DNA of 44,700 nucleotides, taken from contig JAUYTV010000033.1 in the NCBI GenBank assembly GCA_030694985.1, forward strand, positions 1 through 44,700, given 5' to 3'. The position numbers and the translations under genes are program-made. This DNA comes from Methanoregula sp. GTDB lineage: Archaea; Halobacteriota; Methanomicrobia; Methanomicrobiales; Methanospirillaceae. Within the stretch, counting starts at the first letter, position 1; each line of letters begins with the position of its first letter. Shown here piece after piece: positions 25,007 to 34,045 of the stretch. The notes beneath the pieces were generated by a model that was given only the letters and a program-made list of their open reading frames with translations, was not told where the DNA came from and ran no database searches.

Positions 25007-25969
25007 TTACCTCTTTAAATATTCTCTTAGCGCGTCGGGTATCTCGGTCCGTTTTTCTGCAACTGCCCGCTCAAGTCCCTGCAGGTTGTTGAGGATCCCA
25101 TCCATGTTCTTTTCCTGAATGGCAAGTGCGGTTGCGATATACGTCGGGTTTGTATCCCGCCTTTTAAGTTCATCCTGTAACTCCTGTAAGTTGTCCCGCA
25201 CCAGTTCGATGGGGTTTCGTATGCGGAGGGTTGACTCGCGGAGGTAGGCAAGCAGAGTATTTTCTGCATCCTTAAGGGGGGTGATGTCAATGAAATTTTC
25301 AATATAGTATTTATCCTCACCGACCTGCATTTCAGTAACCGTTTTTAAGACCGGTACCTTGGTCCCGTCACGGGACAGGAGAATGCGTTCTGCCCGGTCT
25401 ACTTTGAGTCCCAGATCACAGATAGGGCATTTTCCCTCTTCTGCCGGGCAGATGAATTTGTGGCAGAGATGGCCGGCCATTTCGGTTTCGGAAAAACCAG
25501 TCATCCTCTGTGCTTGAGGGTTTGCCGCCAAGATCATGTGGGTTTTTGCATCAACGAGAATGATACCGGCCTGGATGCTCTCCCAGACTCCTCGGAACCG
25601 CTCTTCGGACTGCGAGATCTCGTCCTGTTGCTTCTTGATGGTGATAGAAAGGATTGCAATGACTAACGATATCCCGATAAAAACAATAACCCTTGCTGCT
25701 GCTGCTGAGACCAGCTGCATATCATGCGAGCTGAACGTATACACAGCGCCAAGGTAGAATGCGCTCAGGAGGATTGTAAAGAGGACGCCTTTACGGTCAA
25801 ACCAATAAGCGGCGATAAGAATGGGTACGTAATAGAGGTGGGTAAAGACAATCTGGACATTATTTGCCAGGGAAAAGACGGTAAGTAGTGCAACGAACAG
25901 GGTGAGTATTGCCAGCACCGCGATTTTTGCCGGCGTACCCGGCCATTTCTGCTGGATAGCGAACTCCAT
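25007..25969 (-). CDS. Membrane PAS-domain sensor without a kinase catalytic domain
   Basis: The 320-residue protein has an N-terminal membrane module of about four to five helices (residues 16-110, with THLYYVPILIAAYWFDRKG). A short coiled region follows (KKQQDEISQSEERFRGVW), then a PAS domain (about 125-235: GIILVDAKTHMILAANPQAQ, MTGFSETEMAGHLC) containing C/H-rich HLCHKFICPAEEGKCPICDL, which could hold a metal or haem. The C-terminus (LRESTLRIRNPIELVRDNLQ) resembles a HisKA dimerisation helix but lacks the phospho-acceptor His, and no HATPase domain follows. It therefore probably signals through its partner, the KaiC-like protein encoded just downstream. Confidence 0.82.
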   Translation of the reverse strand: MEFAIQQKWPGTPAKIAVLAILTLFVALLTVFSLANNVQIVFTHLYYVPILIAAYWFDRKGVLFTILLSAFYLGAVYTFSSHDMQLVSAAAARVIVFIGISLVIAILSITIKKQQDEISQSEERFRGVWESIQAGIILVDAKTHMILAANPQAQRMTGFSETEMAGHLCHKFICPAEEGKCPICDLGLKVDRAERILLSRDGTKVPVLKTVTEMQVGEDKYYIENFIDITPLKDAENTLLAYLRESTLRIRNPIELVRDNLQELQDELKRRDTNPTYIATALAIQEKNMDGILNNLQGLERAVAEKRTEIPDALREYLKR

Positions 25970-26059
25970 GAGGAAGTGTATCTATTGTTCGGTATATATT
26001 TCTCTGCTAAAAAAAGGGTTCTGAAGTGAAGGGATTGGATGATGATCAAACCCCCCTCC

Positions 26060-26390
26060 CCATAGTTTACCCGGTCCCCCCCCCCCATTTCCTCAATCCA
26101 AACAGCTCCAAACCGGCCGGTTTTTTGCCATCTAAAACCTCCGGAATCCCATATAAAGCCCAAAACAGGGACTTTAGAAAAAACACAGAAAAAAACCCGC
26201 TTAACTGGCCGGTCGGGAAGTTCGCGTTCCGGGCAATCGGGGCCTGAAATCGACCCGGATGGTCATTTTCAGGGTCATGAGAGTGACCAGGTCAAATCAG
26301 GTGATCAGGTATATGAGATGGTGAACTCCAGAATTGACAAAAATAAAGCCGGGATCAAAAACAGCCCTGCAATTCTAAAACTCCACCTAT
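26060..26390 (-). repeat. Tandem ~330-bp unit, copy 1
   Basis: This is the first of three tandem copies between fen and the PAS gene. All three share a 170-base gap-free core (here 26091-26260); copies 1 and 2 differ at about 4 core positions. Read on the minus strand, a unit contains an imperfect palindrome TGACC-T-GGTCA, a GC-rich block with GACCGGCC, T-tracts (TTTTTTTCTGTGTTTTTT), a TATA-like TTTATATGG, then CCGGAGG and ATG of a 12-codon frame, MAKNRPVWSCLD. The remainder of each unit is less conserved. Confidence 0.85.
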
Positions 26391-26722
26391 CCATAGTTTC
26401 CCCATTCCCCTTCCCGTTCCTCAATCCAAACAGCTCCAAACAGGCCGGTTTTTTGCCATGTAAATCCTCCGGAATCCCATATAAAGCCCAAAACAGGGAC
26501 TTTAGAAAAAACACCGAAAAAAACCCGCTTAACTGGCCGGTCGGGAAGTTCGCGTTCCGGGCAATCGGGGCCTGAAATCGACCCGGATAGCAATTTTTGA
26601 GGTCATGAGAGTGACCAGGTCAAATCAGGTGATCTGGTATATGAGAGGTGAACTCTCGGAATTGACATAGGTAATGTTGGGATCTAAAAAAAAGGGGCCC
26701 CCATTTCTTAAAACCCCCTCAC
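26391..26722 (-). repeat. Tandem ~330-bp unit, copy 2
   Basis: The core at 26419-26588 has the same length as in copy 1. On the minus strand it keeps TTTATATGG, CCGGAGG and the identical 12-residue frame MAKNRPVWSCLD. The stretch outside the core (about 26589-26722) diverges from copy 1 apart from GTGACCAGGTCAAATCAGG, so the core is under selection or was recently homogenised. Confidence 0.85.
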
Positions 26723-26973
26723 CCATAGTTCCTCTATTCCCCCTCCCGATCCTCAATCCAAACAGCTCCAAACAGGCCGGTTTTCTCCTGCGCAAATCCT
26801 CCGGAATCCCATATAAGGCCCAAAACAGGGACTTTAGAAAAAACACCGAAAAAAACCCGCTTAACTGGCCGGTCGGGAAGTTCACGTTCCGGGCAATCGG
26901 GGCCTGAAATCGACCCGGATAGCAATTTTTGAGGTCATGAGAGTGACTAGGTCAAATCAGGTGATCTGGTATA
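26723..26973 (-). repeat. Tandem ~330-bp unit, copy 3 (truncated, mini-ORF start lost)
   Basis: The core at 26751-26920 is again 170 bases with no gaps. The TATA-like box is CTTATATGG. A cluster of changes after CCGGAGG removes the ATG, although the following frame still reads NRPVWSCLD with a silent CCG to CCT change. The copy ends only a few bases from the fen stop codon, directly downstream of that gene on the same strand. Confidence 0.82.
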
Positions 26974-26979
26974 AGACCC

Positions 26980-27981
26980 CTAAAACCAGCTCTCCAGAGT
27001 CTTTTGCCCTGCCTTGACCGTGAAATTCTCAAGCGCCTTGTTCACCCGCTCTTCAGAGAATTCATATCCATCGCAGAGCATCTTTTTTATGCCCGCTGTA
27101 TCGGGATGTCCCCAAAGAAGCGTATAATCGTCCGTTACCGGGGGATGTAAGAAAAGATCCATCACCGGGTCAGGATCAAAGTCCGGCTGCTTCTCTTTGA
27201 GTTTTTGTAAAAACTCACCTTTCTGCACGATCTTAAGACCGGTCTTTGCGCCAACGCCATCAACGCCCGGGTTGAAATCGGTCCCGGTCAGTATGCTGAT
27301 CTCAATAAGTTGCTCGCGGGTGAGGTGAAGTCCTGCCAGTACTTCAGAAAGGACCATCCGCTCAGGACTCACCGTAATGATTCGTCCCCGCATCTTTCGC
27401 TTGCCGCTCACTGTAAGATTGCGGACAAGGGTGGGGGCTCCAAACAGCAGCGTATCGTAATCCTGTGAAACCACATACCTGGCCTCGCCTTTTGCCACCA
27501 TGTAGGATGCCTGTGCTTCCCCCTCTCCGGGTGCCTGCACATATGGGATCCCCAAAAGTCCGAGCAGTTCTTTTGAAGATTCGATAATCGCTGCATCCAC
27601 CCGGGTTGCGGACCGGGCCTGCTTGTATGCCTCTGCCTCATCCCCGCGCTCAACAGCTTCTTTCCAGCGTTCACCCGCAGTGTCACGAACCTTCCTGCGC
27701 TGATCAATGGTTGCCTGCTTGAGTTCGCCGGGTTTTCCGTCAAAGACTAAGACCGGTTTGATCCCTTTGTCCAAAAAATTCGCAATCCGGAACAGGATGC
27801 CGGAGAGGTGGGAGGTGACACGCCCGCGTCCGTCCATTAATGGGGTGCCATCCGGCTGCCGGATGATAGTTAAGAACTGGTAGAGAGTGTTGTTCGCATC
27901 GACAGCTGCGATACCCGGAATGGTCTCTAATGTGACCGGTGTCTTATACTCTGCCAGAATATCCCGTAGTGCAACGCCCAT
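26980..27981 (-). CDS. fen: Flap endonuclease 1
   Basis: The 333-residue structure-specific nuclease removes 5' flaps during Okazaki fragment maturation and base repair. It has the N-region acid and loop ([22 protein letters not shown]), the I-region catalytic acids ([21 protein letters not shown]), the helix-two-turn-helix [18 protein letters not shown] and a C-terminal PCNA-binding PIP box, QKTLESWF. All catalytic positions look intact. It is transcribed alone on the minus strand; three tandem ~330-bp repeat units begin immediately after its stop. Confidence 0.97.
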   Translation of the reverse strand: MGVALRDILAEYKTPVTLETIPGIAAVDANNTLYQFLTIIRQPDGTPLMDGRGRVTSHLSGILFRIANFLDKGIKPVLVFDGKPGELKQATIDQRRKVRDTAGERWKEAVERGDEAEAYKQARSATRVDAAIIESSKELLGLLGIPYVQAPGEGEAQASYMVAKGEARYVVSQDYDTLLFGAPTLVRNLTVSGKRKMRGRIITVSPERMVLSEVLAGLHLTREQLIEISILTGTDFNPGVDGVGAKTGLKIVQKGEFLQKLKEKQPDFDPDPVMDLFLHPPVTDDYTLLWGHPDTAGIKKMLCDGYEFSEERVNKALENFTVKAGQKTLESWF

Positions 27982-28303
27982 AACAGTTCACCTTTTTTGG
28001 TACCTTGTTATTTGTATACACGTTTAGCCTATTTGGCATTGTGTTCATCAAATGGGAGATGATCATGATGACTGTGCGAGAGCTGCCTCTGGCGTACGAG
28101 CAGCGCGACAAACCAAGGGCGTCATCCTATCAATAGGGCATCTTCTGATGGCAGCGTCGTGATTTGAAGTGAATCGGATTGCAGTGATCGCAAGTGAACG
28201 GAATGAGGACGAGTGAACATGACCAAACGTTCATCAGGCCAACCATACACCTGGGTTCATGCTATCGGTATGGGAAGTGGAACCATAGGAATTTACAAAA
28301 AAA
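27982..28303. other. Intergenic region upstream of fen, no gene recognised
   Basis: These 322 bases separate fen (start 27981) from the end of the cysteine peptidase gene. Short open frames exist on the plus strand (for example from the ATG at 28052) but none has a Shine-Dalgarno, homology I recognise or sensible length. The base composition is more mixed than in the neighbouring genes, so a decayed gene or element is possible but cannot be shown. Confidence 0.4.
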
Positions 28304-31300
28304 TCAATCATATCTACGGAACAAGGCCGGGTTCTGTCTACGGATCCACCAGCGCCTTACAAGGAATGATCCTACAACAATAATGATAATTACGGCAACT
28401 GCAACCACCATTGTTGTCAATGGTGTTACTCCATAGAGAGGTGTACTTGCTGCCGGTGCTATGGTCTGGGTTTGTGTTGGAGAAGCCGGACGAATACTTA
28501 GATTCGGGGTCATGAAGGTATTTGGGGCACTCAAAGGAATGCTCGTCTGAATTACTGTTACATTGGCCTGAGATGCGGCACCTTTCTGGTAGGCAATCGC
28601 AAATTCAGACATATGTGGTGCAATTGCCTGGTACGTTATGGTGCCCTGGCTTTCAGTGAGAAGAGAAGTCGGCAGGGAGCTCCAGATCTTTGTAGCGGGA
28701 TCCCATAGCATCAACGCAATATCGTTCCTGGCAAATCCTTTATCGGCAAGCCAGCTGGCAGGGACGTTGAAGTTGAGAGTAACGCTTGAAATCGTTGTAT
28801 ACCGGGCAGGTGTTACTGCAATGTACTGGTAGACGGTTGTAGCCGGGGGAGGGATCGATCCTGGCAGGACAGAATGTGGCAAGGCAGTGACAATGATATT
28901 ATTGACCCCTGTACCCGTTACTGTTACTTTGGTGATCGCACTATTGCCTCCGACATTGACCGCAATCGTTAAGGGAGATGTTAAAGCCGGTGCTGCGAAT
29001 CCTGAATCTGAATCTCCACCACTCACAACACTGCCTCCTCCGCCGCCACCTCCGGTGCTGGATACTGCAACTACACCGAATGTCGACAAACCGTTCGGTG
29101 AATCACATTCAAAAAAGTCAGTGAGGGTATCAGTACTACTTCCAAGGTATCGTGTGGTCAGCATTGATCTTGCGCCATCATCAGCGATACGCATAATCTT
29201 AATTTTATCCGTTGCAGGTCCATTGGCAACAACCCATGAATGGAGCACACTCAGGTTCAGTTTTACCGGATCTGCTGCACCTGTCAGGTTTGCATTGATA
29301 ATAGCAGTATTCTGGAACTGAACGGTATAAGCTACAGCACTGACATCCAGATTGTTGTCAGTAGCTGACAATTGAAATGCGTCTCTAACCGACACATTCG
29401 CACCTTCAGTAATACTTTGTGTGATCGTCACACCTGTTGGCAACTGGTTCAAGGGAAGCGTCACGGTTGAGGTTACTGTTCCGACGGTTGACGCGTTCAG
29501 GGCAGTGATAAGGGGTTCTGTGGTCATCACAACCTGTGAAATAGACGATAGATTGATGTTGCCGTTGCTCTCGTTGACAAAATTAGTATTACTGACATAT
29601 TTCATCTGGCTCCAGCCATTCCCTGGATTGTTGATAACCACTGTATTTGCTAACGGCAGCGTCACAGTTCCGTTTGTATTTGTCAGGTTGACTTCGATCA
29701 TCTGTTTTCCGGTAGCAGATGTTGTAATAGTAGATCCATTGATATTGGTATTGGAATTCTTAATTTTCGCAATCACCTGAAGCTGTTGCATTGTAGAATT
29801 CGTAAAAGCATCATTATCGGTTATTGTGAGCGTGACGTTATACACCTGGGACTGGTTGAATATGTGAGTGATGGATGATGCAGGACCAGCCATTGAAGTG
29901 ATATTGCTATCGCCAAAATTCCATTGATAATTCGTGATGGTTCCATCGGGATCAGTACTTCCGGATGCGTCATAACTCACCGTGTCGTTGATCTGGATTG
30001 TTGTTGGAGCGTAATTAAACGATACGATTGGGAACTTCCCGATGTAAATATAATACGTTTCGGTCTTAGTAATACTGCCATATGCATTAGTTGCCGTCAG
30101 AGAGACGTTGAATTTTCCTTTACGATAGGTATTTACCGGATTCTGCAACGTTGAAGTGTTGCCATCGCCAAAGTTCCAGGACCATGAAGTTGGATTGTTC
30201 AACGATGTATCACTAAACTGCACTGCAGCTGGTGCGGTTTTAATGCGTGTTTGATTCGCCGTGAAGTTAGTGGTCTGCGGGGCTATGGTTATTGTAAAAA
30301 TATTTGCACCTGTACCCGACCGGTCATCGGGATTGGTTACAACCAAATTCCAGATCCCGACTGCCGCATCCGTCAGGTTGAACCACGTTGTTATTTTATT
30401 TGAGGAAATCACCTTAACGTAACCCGTTGACGTAATATCAGGCTGCCCGATTTTCGTGAGGTTCACAACAGCTCCTTCAACGAATCCGGTGCCATCGAGA
30501 TCCGTGATATTTACCCAGCGATAATTCTCCCCGGTGGATGGGGTCATACCGGTCACCGTCGGATCGGTCTTCCAGGTTACGTTAAACGTCCAGAACGCCA
30601 TGACGGGAGACTGGTATACTTTGCCTTCGGAATCTTTATCGGTATAGGTGGCACTGTAATTCATATCCATTTTAAACTTGATCGTACCGTTCGGCCGGGT
30701 GTTGGTCACTCCCCAGCTGTTCTGTACGATCCAGTACCATTTTGACTTGTCTGTATCGGTCTTATTATACCCGATAATCGTCATTTCATGTCCCGTTCTG
30801 CCATTTTCCGTCATCCCAGCCTGTACTGAGGGATCATACGGGTCGGTATCCCAAGGCGTGTCATTGAAATCGTTCTGAAACCTGGTGCCATTATAGGTAA
30901 GATTATTTTTGTCCACCCAGCCTATCGCAAATCCTATCACCTTTCCTTCTGCAATGACAGAAGTAAGGTTATTGATGGCTTTGTCCTGATCTGGCTCGGT
31001 AAGACCAATCACTCTCAGTACGGTGATGTTTAAAAAACCGATATTCGGGGTGGTATTTATCGTATCCTTCTTGACCAGGGTCTTAAGATCTGCATCAGTC
31101 ATTAAGGCATCCCCGTAAGATGCATTGTGATTACTCCAGGGCACAACAAATGGCCCGCCCCAGTAATTCTGATTCAGTCCTTCGTTATAAGCCTCGGCAT
31201 AGCTGTCGACACCACCCCCAGTACAGGCCCAGTCATACGGGGGTGTCCCACTGTTATTCCCGTTGTGGAAATTTGAGTTGAAGAACTGTATCGAGAGGGG

Positions 31301-31639
31301 AACGGATTTTCCGGAGAACAGTTTATATGACTGTGTCATAACCGCGGTACTTGACCAGACCCAGCAGTTACCGCAAGCCTTCTGATTCCAGTCTGCGTGA
31401 CTGGTTTTGGGAAAATCATTGAGAACGGAGTTCGGGAGCGTTGCGCCATGAAAGGGAGAATCATATATCGGGTTATTGATGTATTCTTCATATTCGTTCC
31501 ACCGTTCAGTAGCATTGGGGTCCAACACATCCCACTTCAGATCCGGATCGGCTGCAGAAACAACCAGAACAAGAAGGGTGAGAAGCATCAGGATTAGCGC
31601 TGAAAAAAAGATCTTCCGGGTCCAGATAGATTCTGTCAA
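28304..31639 (-). CDS. Large secreted C1 (papain-like) cysteine peptidase with IPT/TIG and PKD domains
   Basis: This is an 1111-residue surface protein. Signal sequence at 1-30 (FFSALILMLLTLLVLVVSAA). C1A peptidase domain about 80-330 with Gln86, Cys92 (CGNCWVWSS), His284 (GHEMTIIGYN) and Asn307 (VQNSWG): the full papain catalytic set. Then an IPT/TIG-like domain (~345-430), two PKD domains (WNFGDGNTSTLQNP and YQWNFGDSN), a long Thr-rich beta region, a PGF-pre-PGF-like domain near 880-1010 and a membrane helix (MVVAVAVIIIIVVGSFLV) with a basic tail. It would be anchored outside the cell and degrade protein or peptide. The start is taken as TTG 31639, because it opens directly on the signal peptide and a TATAAAATT box lies just upstream; a longer frame reaches 31756 without a signal-like start. 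Confidence 0.88.
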   Translation of the reverse strand: MTESIWTRKIFFSALILMLLTLLVLVVSAADPDLKWDVLDPNATERWNEYEEYINNPIYDSPFHGATLPNSVLNDFPKTSHADWNQKACGNCWVWSSTAVMTQSYKLFSGKSVPLSIQFFNSNFHNGNNSGTPPYDWACTGGGVDSYAEAYNEGLNQNYWGGPFVVPWSNHNASYGDALMTDADLKTLVKKDTINTTPNIGFLNITVLRVIGLTEPDQDKAINNLTSVIAEGKVIGFAIGWVDKNNLTYNGTRFQNDFNDTPWDTDPYDPSVQAGMTENGRTGHEMTIIGYNKTDTDKSKWYWIVQNSWGVTNTRPNGTIKFKMDMNYSATYTDKDSEGKVYQSPVMAFWTFNVTWKTDPTVTGMTPSTGENYRWVNITDLDGTGFVEGAVVNLTKIGQPDITSTGYVKVISSNKITTWFNLTDAAVGIWNLVVTNPDDRSGTGANIFTITIAPQTTNFTANQTRIKTAPAAVQFSDTSLNNPTSWSWNFGDGNTSTLQNPVNTYRKGKFNVSLTATNAYGSITKTETYYIYIGKFPIVSFNYAPTTIQINDTVSYDASGSTDPDGTITNYQWNFGDSNITSMAGPASSITHIFNQSQVYNVTLTITDNDAFTNSTMQQLQVIAKIKNSNTNINGSTITTSATGKQMIEVNLTNTNGTVTLPLANTVVINNPGNGWSQMKYVSNTNFVNESNGNINLSSISQVVMTTEPLITALNASTVGTVTSTVTLPLNQLPTGVTITQSITEGANVSVRDAFQLSATDNNLDVSAVAYTVQFQNTAIINANLTGAADPVKLNLSVLHSWVVANGPATDKIKIMRIADDGARSMLTTRYLGSSTDTLTDFFECDSPNGLSTFGVVAVSSTGGGGGGGSVVSGGDSDSGFAAPALTSPLTIAVNVGGNSAITKVTVTGTGVNNIIVTALPHSVLPGSIPPPATTVYQYIAVTPARYTTISSVTLNFNVPASWLADKGFARNDIALMLWDPATKIWSSLPTSLLTESQGTITYQAIAPHMSEFAIAYQKGAASQANVTVIQTSIPLSAPNTFMTPNLSIRPASPTQTQTIAPAASTPLYGVTPLTTMVVAVAVIIIIVVGSFLVRRWWIRRQNPALFRRYD

Positions 31640-31675
31640 ATTGTCACACCGAAAAAAAATTTTATATTTTTTTGT
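31640..31675 (-). promoter_or_regulatory. Promoter of the cysteine peptidase gene
   Basis: The minus strand reads AAAAAAATATAAAATTTTTT followed by CGGTGTGACAA and the TTG start. The TATA-like box is about 25 bases from the start, which predicts a nearly leaderless transcript and supports the TTG initiation codon. Confidence 0.5.
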
Positions 31676-31900
31676 ATACTGGAATTTAATCCTGCTTATA
31701 CCTATTTGCGTGGACGGGTAACATTTTTTAATGTGATTCCTTAATAATGACCCCACGTAAAACTCAGGGGGTTGGGGGGATGAACCTCATAGTTCTCCAA
31801 CAATACACGCACAAAAAAAATGCGTTAAAAGTAGGGTAAATACACACTTTTAGATGATAAGAGCACAGTAATTAATTAACTATAGTTACGGAGTTCCCGC

Positions 31901-32794
31901 ATGGAATTGAAAAATCTCATCCCCCTTCTTGCAATGCCGCTCCTGCTCCTCGCAGTCGAGATAGGCGCACTCTTACTCTCCCTGCCGGTAAAGGCGTCCG
32001 GAATCGTTGCATTTGAAGATCCTACCTCGCTTGAAAACCCGGTCATCTTTATTGTGATCCTGCTGGTCTTTACCGGTTTTTTGCTTGTCTTAATCAAATA
32101 CGATATGAAAAAAGTGATCGCAGCAGTCATCGGGCTCTCAATCTTTTTTACGTTTGCATATATCTTTGCCGCCATCATCTACGCGGCAATGGGAGCTTCA
32201 GACATAACAAATATTGTTGTGCTGGGATTGTCGATTCTTGCAACTGCGCTCCTTTACAAATTCCCGGAATGGTACGTGATCGATGCACTTGGCATCCTGA
32301 TAGGCGCCGGAGTAGCATCTATCTTCGGGGTTTCATTGGATGTTCTTCCGGTCATCATCCTTCTTATCCTGCTCGCGGCATACGACGCGATCTCGGTCTA
32401 CAAGACAAAACACATGATAACGCTCGCTGAAGGAGTCATCGATCTCAAAACGCCGATTCTTTTTGTCATTCCCAAACGGCGCGACTACTCATTCATCAAG
32501 GATGGTATCGGAAAACTGGGTGATGGGGGAGAACGGGCTGCGTTTATCATAGGTATGGGCGACCTGATCATGCCCTCCATACTGGTAGTCTCGGCCAATG
32601 TATTCTTAAATGGGGCAAAACTTGGCGGGGTCATCAATCTTGCCGCGCTCGGTGCGATCATTGGATCGCTGGTTGGTCTCTGCGTTCTGTTGCATTTTGT
32701 CATGTCAGGAAAACCGCAGGCCGGACTCCCGCCATTAAACGGCGGCACTATTCTGGGATTCCTGGTCGGACTTGCGGCGATGACGTGGTTGTGA
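31901..32794 (+). CDS. Presenilin/signal peptide peptidase-like intramembrane aspartyl protease (A22B)
   Basis: The 297-residue protein has about nine membrane helices. Catalytic motifs of the family are present: AAYDAISVY (Asp162, YD), GMGDLIMPS (Asp221, GxGD) and a PAL-like GLPPLNGG near the C-terminus. These positions nearly equal those of the crystallised homologue PSH from Methanoculleus marisnigri, which supports function. It would cleave transmembrane helices, such as leftover signal peptides, within the membrane. The start follows CGGAGTTCCCGC, a good Shine-Dalgarno. It is a single-gene unit, adjacent to and divergent from the secreted cysteine peptidase. Confidence 0.93.
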   Translation: MELKNLIPLLAMPLLLLAVEIGALLLSLPVKASGIVAFEDPTSLENPVIFIVILLVFTGFLLVLIKYDMKKVIAAVIGLSIFFTFAYIFAAIIYAAMGASDITNIVVLGLSILATALLYKFPEWYVIDALGILIGAGVASIFGVSLDVLPVIILLILLAAYDAISVYKTKHMITLAEGVIDLKTPILFVIPKRRDYSFIKDGIGKLGDGGERAAFIIGMGDLIMPSILVVSANVFLNGAKLGGVINLAALGAIIGSLVGLCVLLHFVMSGKPQAGLPPLNGGTILGFLVGLAAMTWL

Positions 32795-32898
32795 TGGGGA
32801 TGAAAAAGGGAAATTTTCATCAGAGTCTAATTTTTATTGTCACGGAATGAACCTGATTTGTTCTTGCCCGGTTCTTAAAAAAAGCAAAAAAAGAAGAA

Positions 32899-33999
32899 TC
32901 AGACCGTTTCGGGATTTATACCTGCACGATCTGTGCGGGGCTTCCGGTGCAGTCGTTTACGTTTGGGTTTTTTGGCTTTTTCAGTTTCAGGATCTTCATC
33001 CATTGCCGATTCCTCGGGTTCATGAATGATAGGGGACCGGATATCTGCAACCGTCCTCTTCTTCTTTTCCACCGGTTCTGGCTTGTGTACAAGTATCTCT
33101 GCAAGCACAGCATCGACCCCTTCTCCGGTCTGGGTTGACATCGTCATGTACCCCTCTCCCGTCACGAGATCGGACTTGTTGGCAACAACAATCATGGGCA
33201 CGTCCACCATTCCTGCTACCTCATCGCGCAGGTGGATCTGGACGTTCATAGGATAGCCACAGTGCTCTGAGGGATCGAGGATGAAGAGTACTAAATCGGC
33301 GACATTCATCATTGCAGAGAGTGCCTGCCGTTCGATCTGGTTGCGTTCCTCTGCCGGGCGATCAAGAATTCCCGGCGTATCCACAAACTGGATCCGCTCG
33401 CGCGGAAGGTCACGGTGACCGACAATGACACCTTTGGTGGTAAACGGGTACGCTGCCACTTCAGGGGCTGCTGAAGAGACCCGCCTTATGAACGAAGATT
33501 TCCCTACATTGGGGTAACCTGCAATTACGATGGTGAACGCATCTTCCACGTGGGGGAGATGGCGCAGGACATTTCTCACCTCGTTTAAGAAGTGCAGGTC
33601 CTTATCGATCTGGTGCACCATTGAGGCGAGGCGGGCCACCGCGCGTTTACGCACAATCAGGGTATCGGCAGCTTTTCTGGACTGCACTGCTAACTGGTTT
33701 CCCACCATCTTTGTATGCTTGGCTGCCCAGCCCACCGCACCGAGTGACATTTTTATCCGTTCAATCCCGTAAAGGATATCAGCCAGTTCCCGGTAAAACG
33801 GGGGGAGGTCATCAAATTCGGGAAATCCCCGTATGATATAGACAAGGCGATCGTGAACCGCTGCACCAACGGCCCGGACAAACTCTTCGTTTGCGCGCTC
33901 CTTGTTGGTCTTCTCTTTCATCTTTTTTGCTGCACGGCGGAAACTCCGGTCAAGGATCTCATCTGCAGTTGGTACCGTCGGCATTTTTTCAAATTCCAT
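32899..33999 (-). CDS. NOG1-like GTP-binding protein
   Basis: The 366-residue TRAFAC GTPase has an N-terminal helical NOG1 domain (about 1-155, with DEILDRSFRRAAKK and ALYG/LYGIERIKMSL region). The G domain comprises G1 GYPNVGKSS, G2 region YPFTTKGVIVG, G3 DTPGILDRP and G4 NKSD. NOG1 acts in large-subunit (60S-type) ribosome assembly in eukaryotes, and the archaeal form is assumed to do the same. The C-terminal ~50 residues (ending KPKRKRLHRKPRTDRAGINP) are acidic, then very basic, and probably contact RNA. It is divergent from the HTH-CBS gene with only 46 bases between starts. Confidence 0.92.
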   Translation of the reverse strand: MEFEKMPTVPTADEILDRSFRRAAKKMKEKTNKERANEEFVRAVGAAVHDRLVYIIRGFPEFDDLPPFYRELADILYGIERIKMSLGAVGWAAKHTKMVGNQLAVQSRKAADTLIVRKRAVARLASMVHQIDKDLHFLNEVRNVLRHLPHVEDAFTIVIAGYPNVGKSSFIRRVSSAAPEVAAYPFTTKGVIVGHRDLPRERIQFVDTPGILDRPAEERNQIERQALSAMMNVADLVLFILDPSEHCGYPMNVQIHLRDEVAGMVDVPMIVVANKSDLVTGEGYMTMSTQTGEGVDAVLAEILVHKPEPVEKKKRTVADIRSPIIHEPEESAMDEDPETEKAKKPKRKRLHRKPRTDRAGINPETV

Positions 34000-34045
34000 A
34001 AATCGCTTACCTATATATTAATGGACTGTCATACGGTTTATCGTT
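34000..34045. promoter_or_regulatory. Divergent promoter between the NOG1-like and HTH-CBS genes
   Basis: The gap is 46 bases and contains CCTATATATTAATGG (around 34009-34024). The box lies about 28 bases upstream of the plus-strand ATG at 34046, predicting a leaderless transcript. A reverse-strand ATAAACC near 34040 could serve the GTPase gene. Neither start has a Shine-Dalgarno. Confidence 0.45.

Noticed and set aside
26026-26907. Plus- and minus-strand 60-85 residue frames in the tandem units (ending KFAFRAIGA, or starting MLSGSISGPD)
   Set aside because: They exist on both strands because the DNA is nearly identical between copies; no Shine-Dalgarno, and residues differ freely outside the core.
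26060-26973. CRISPR array
   Set aside because: Only three units with a ~330-base period and a 170-base core; no 25-40 base repeats or unique spacers and no cas genes.
28052-28160. Short plus-strand frame upstream of fen
   Set aside because: About 36 codons, no ribosome site, no recognisable motif.
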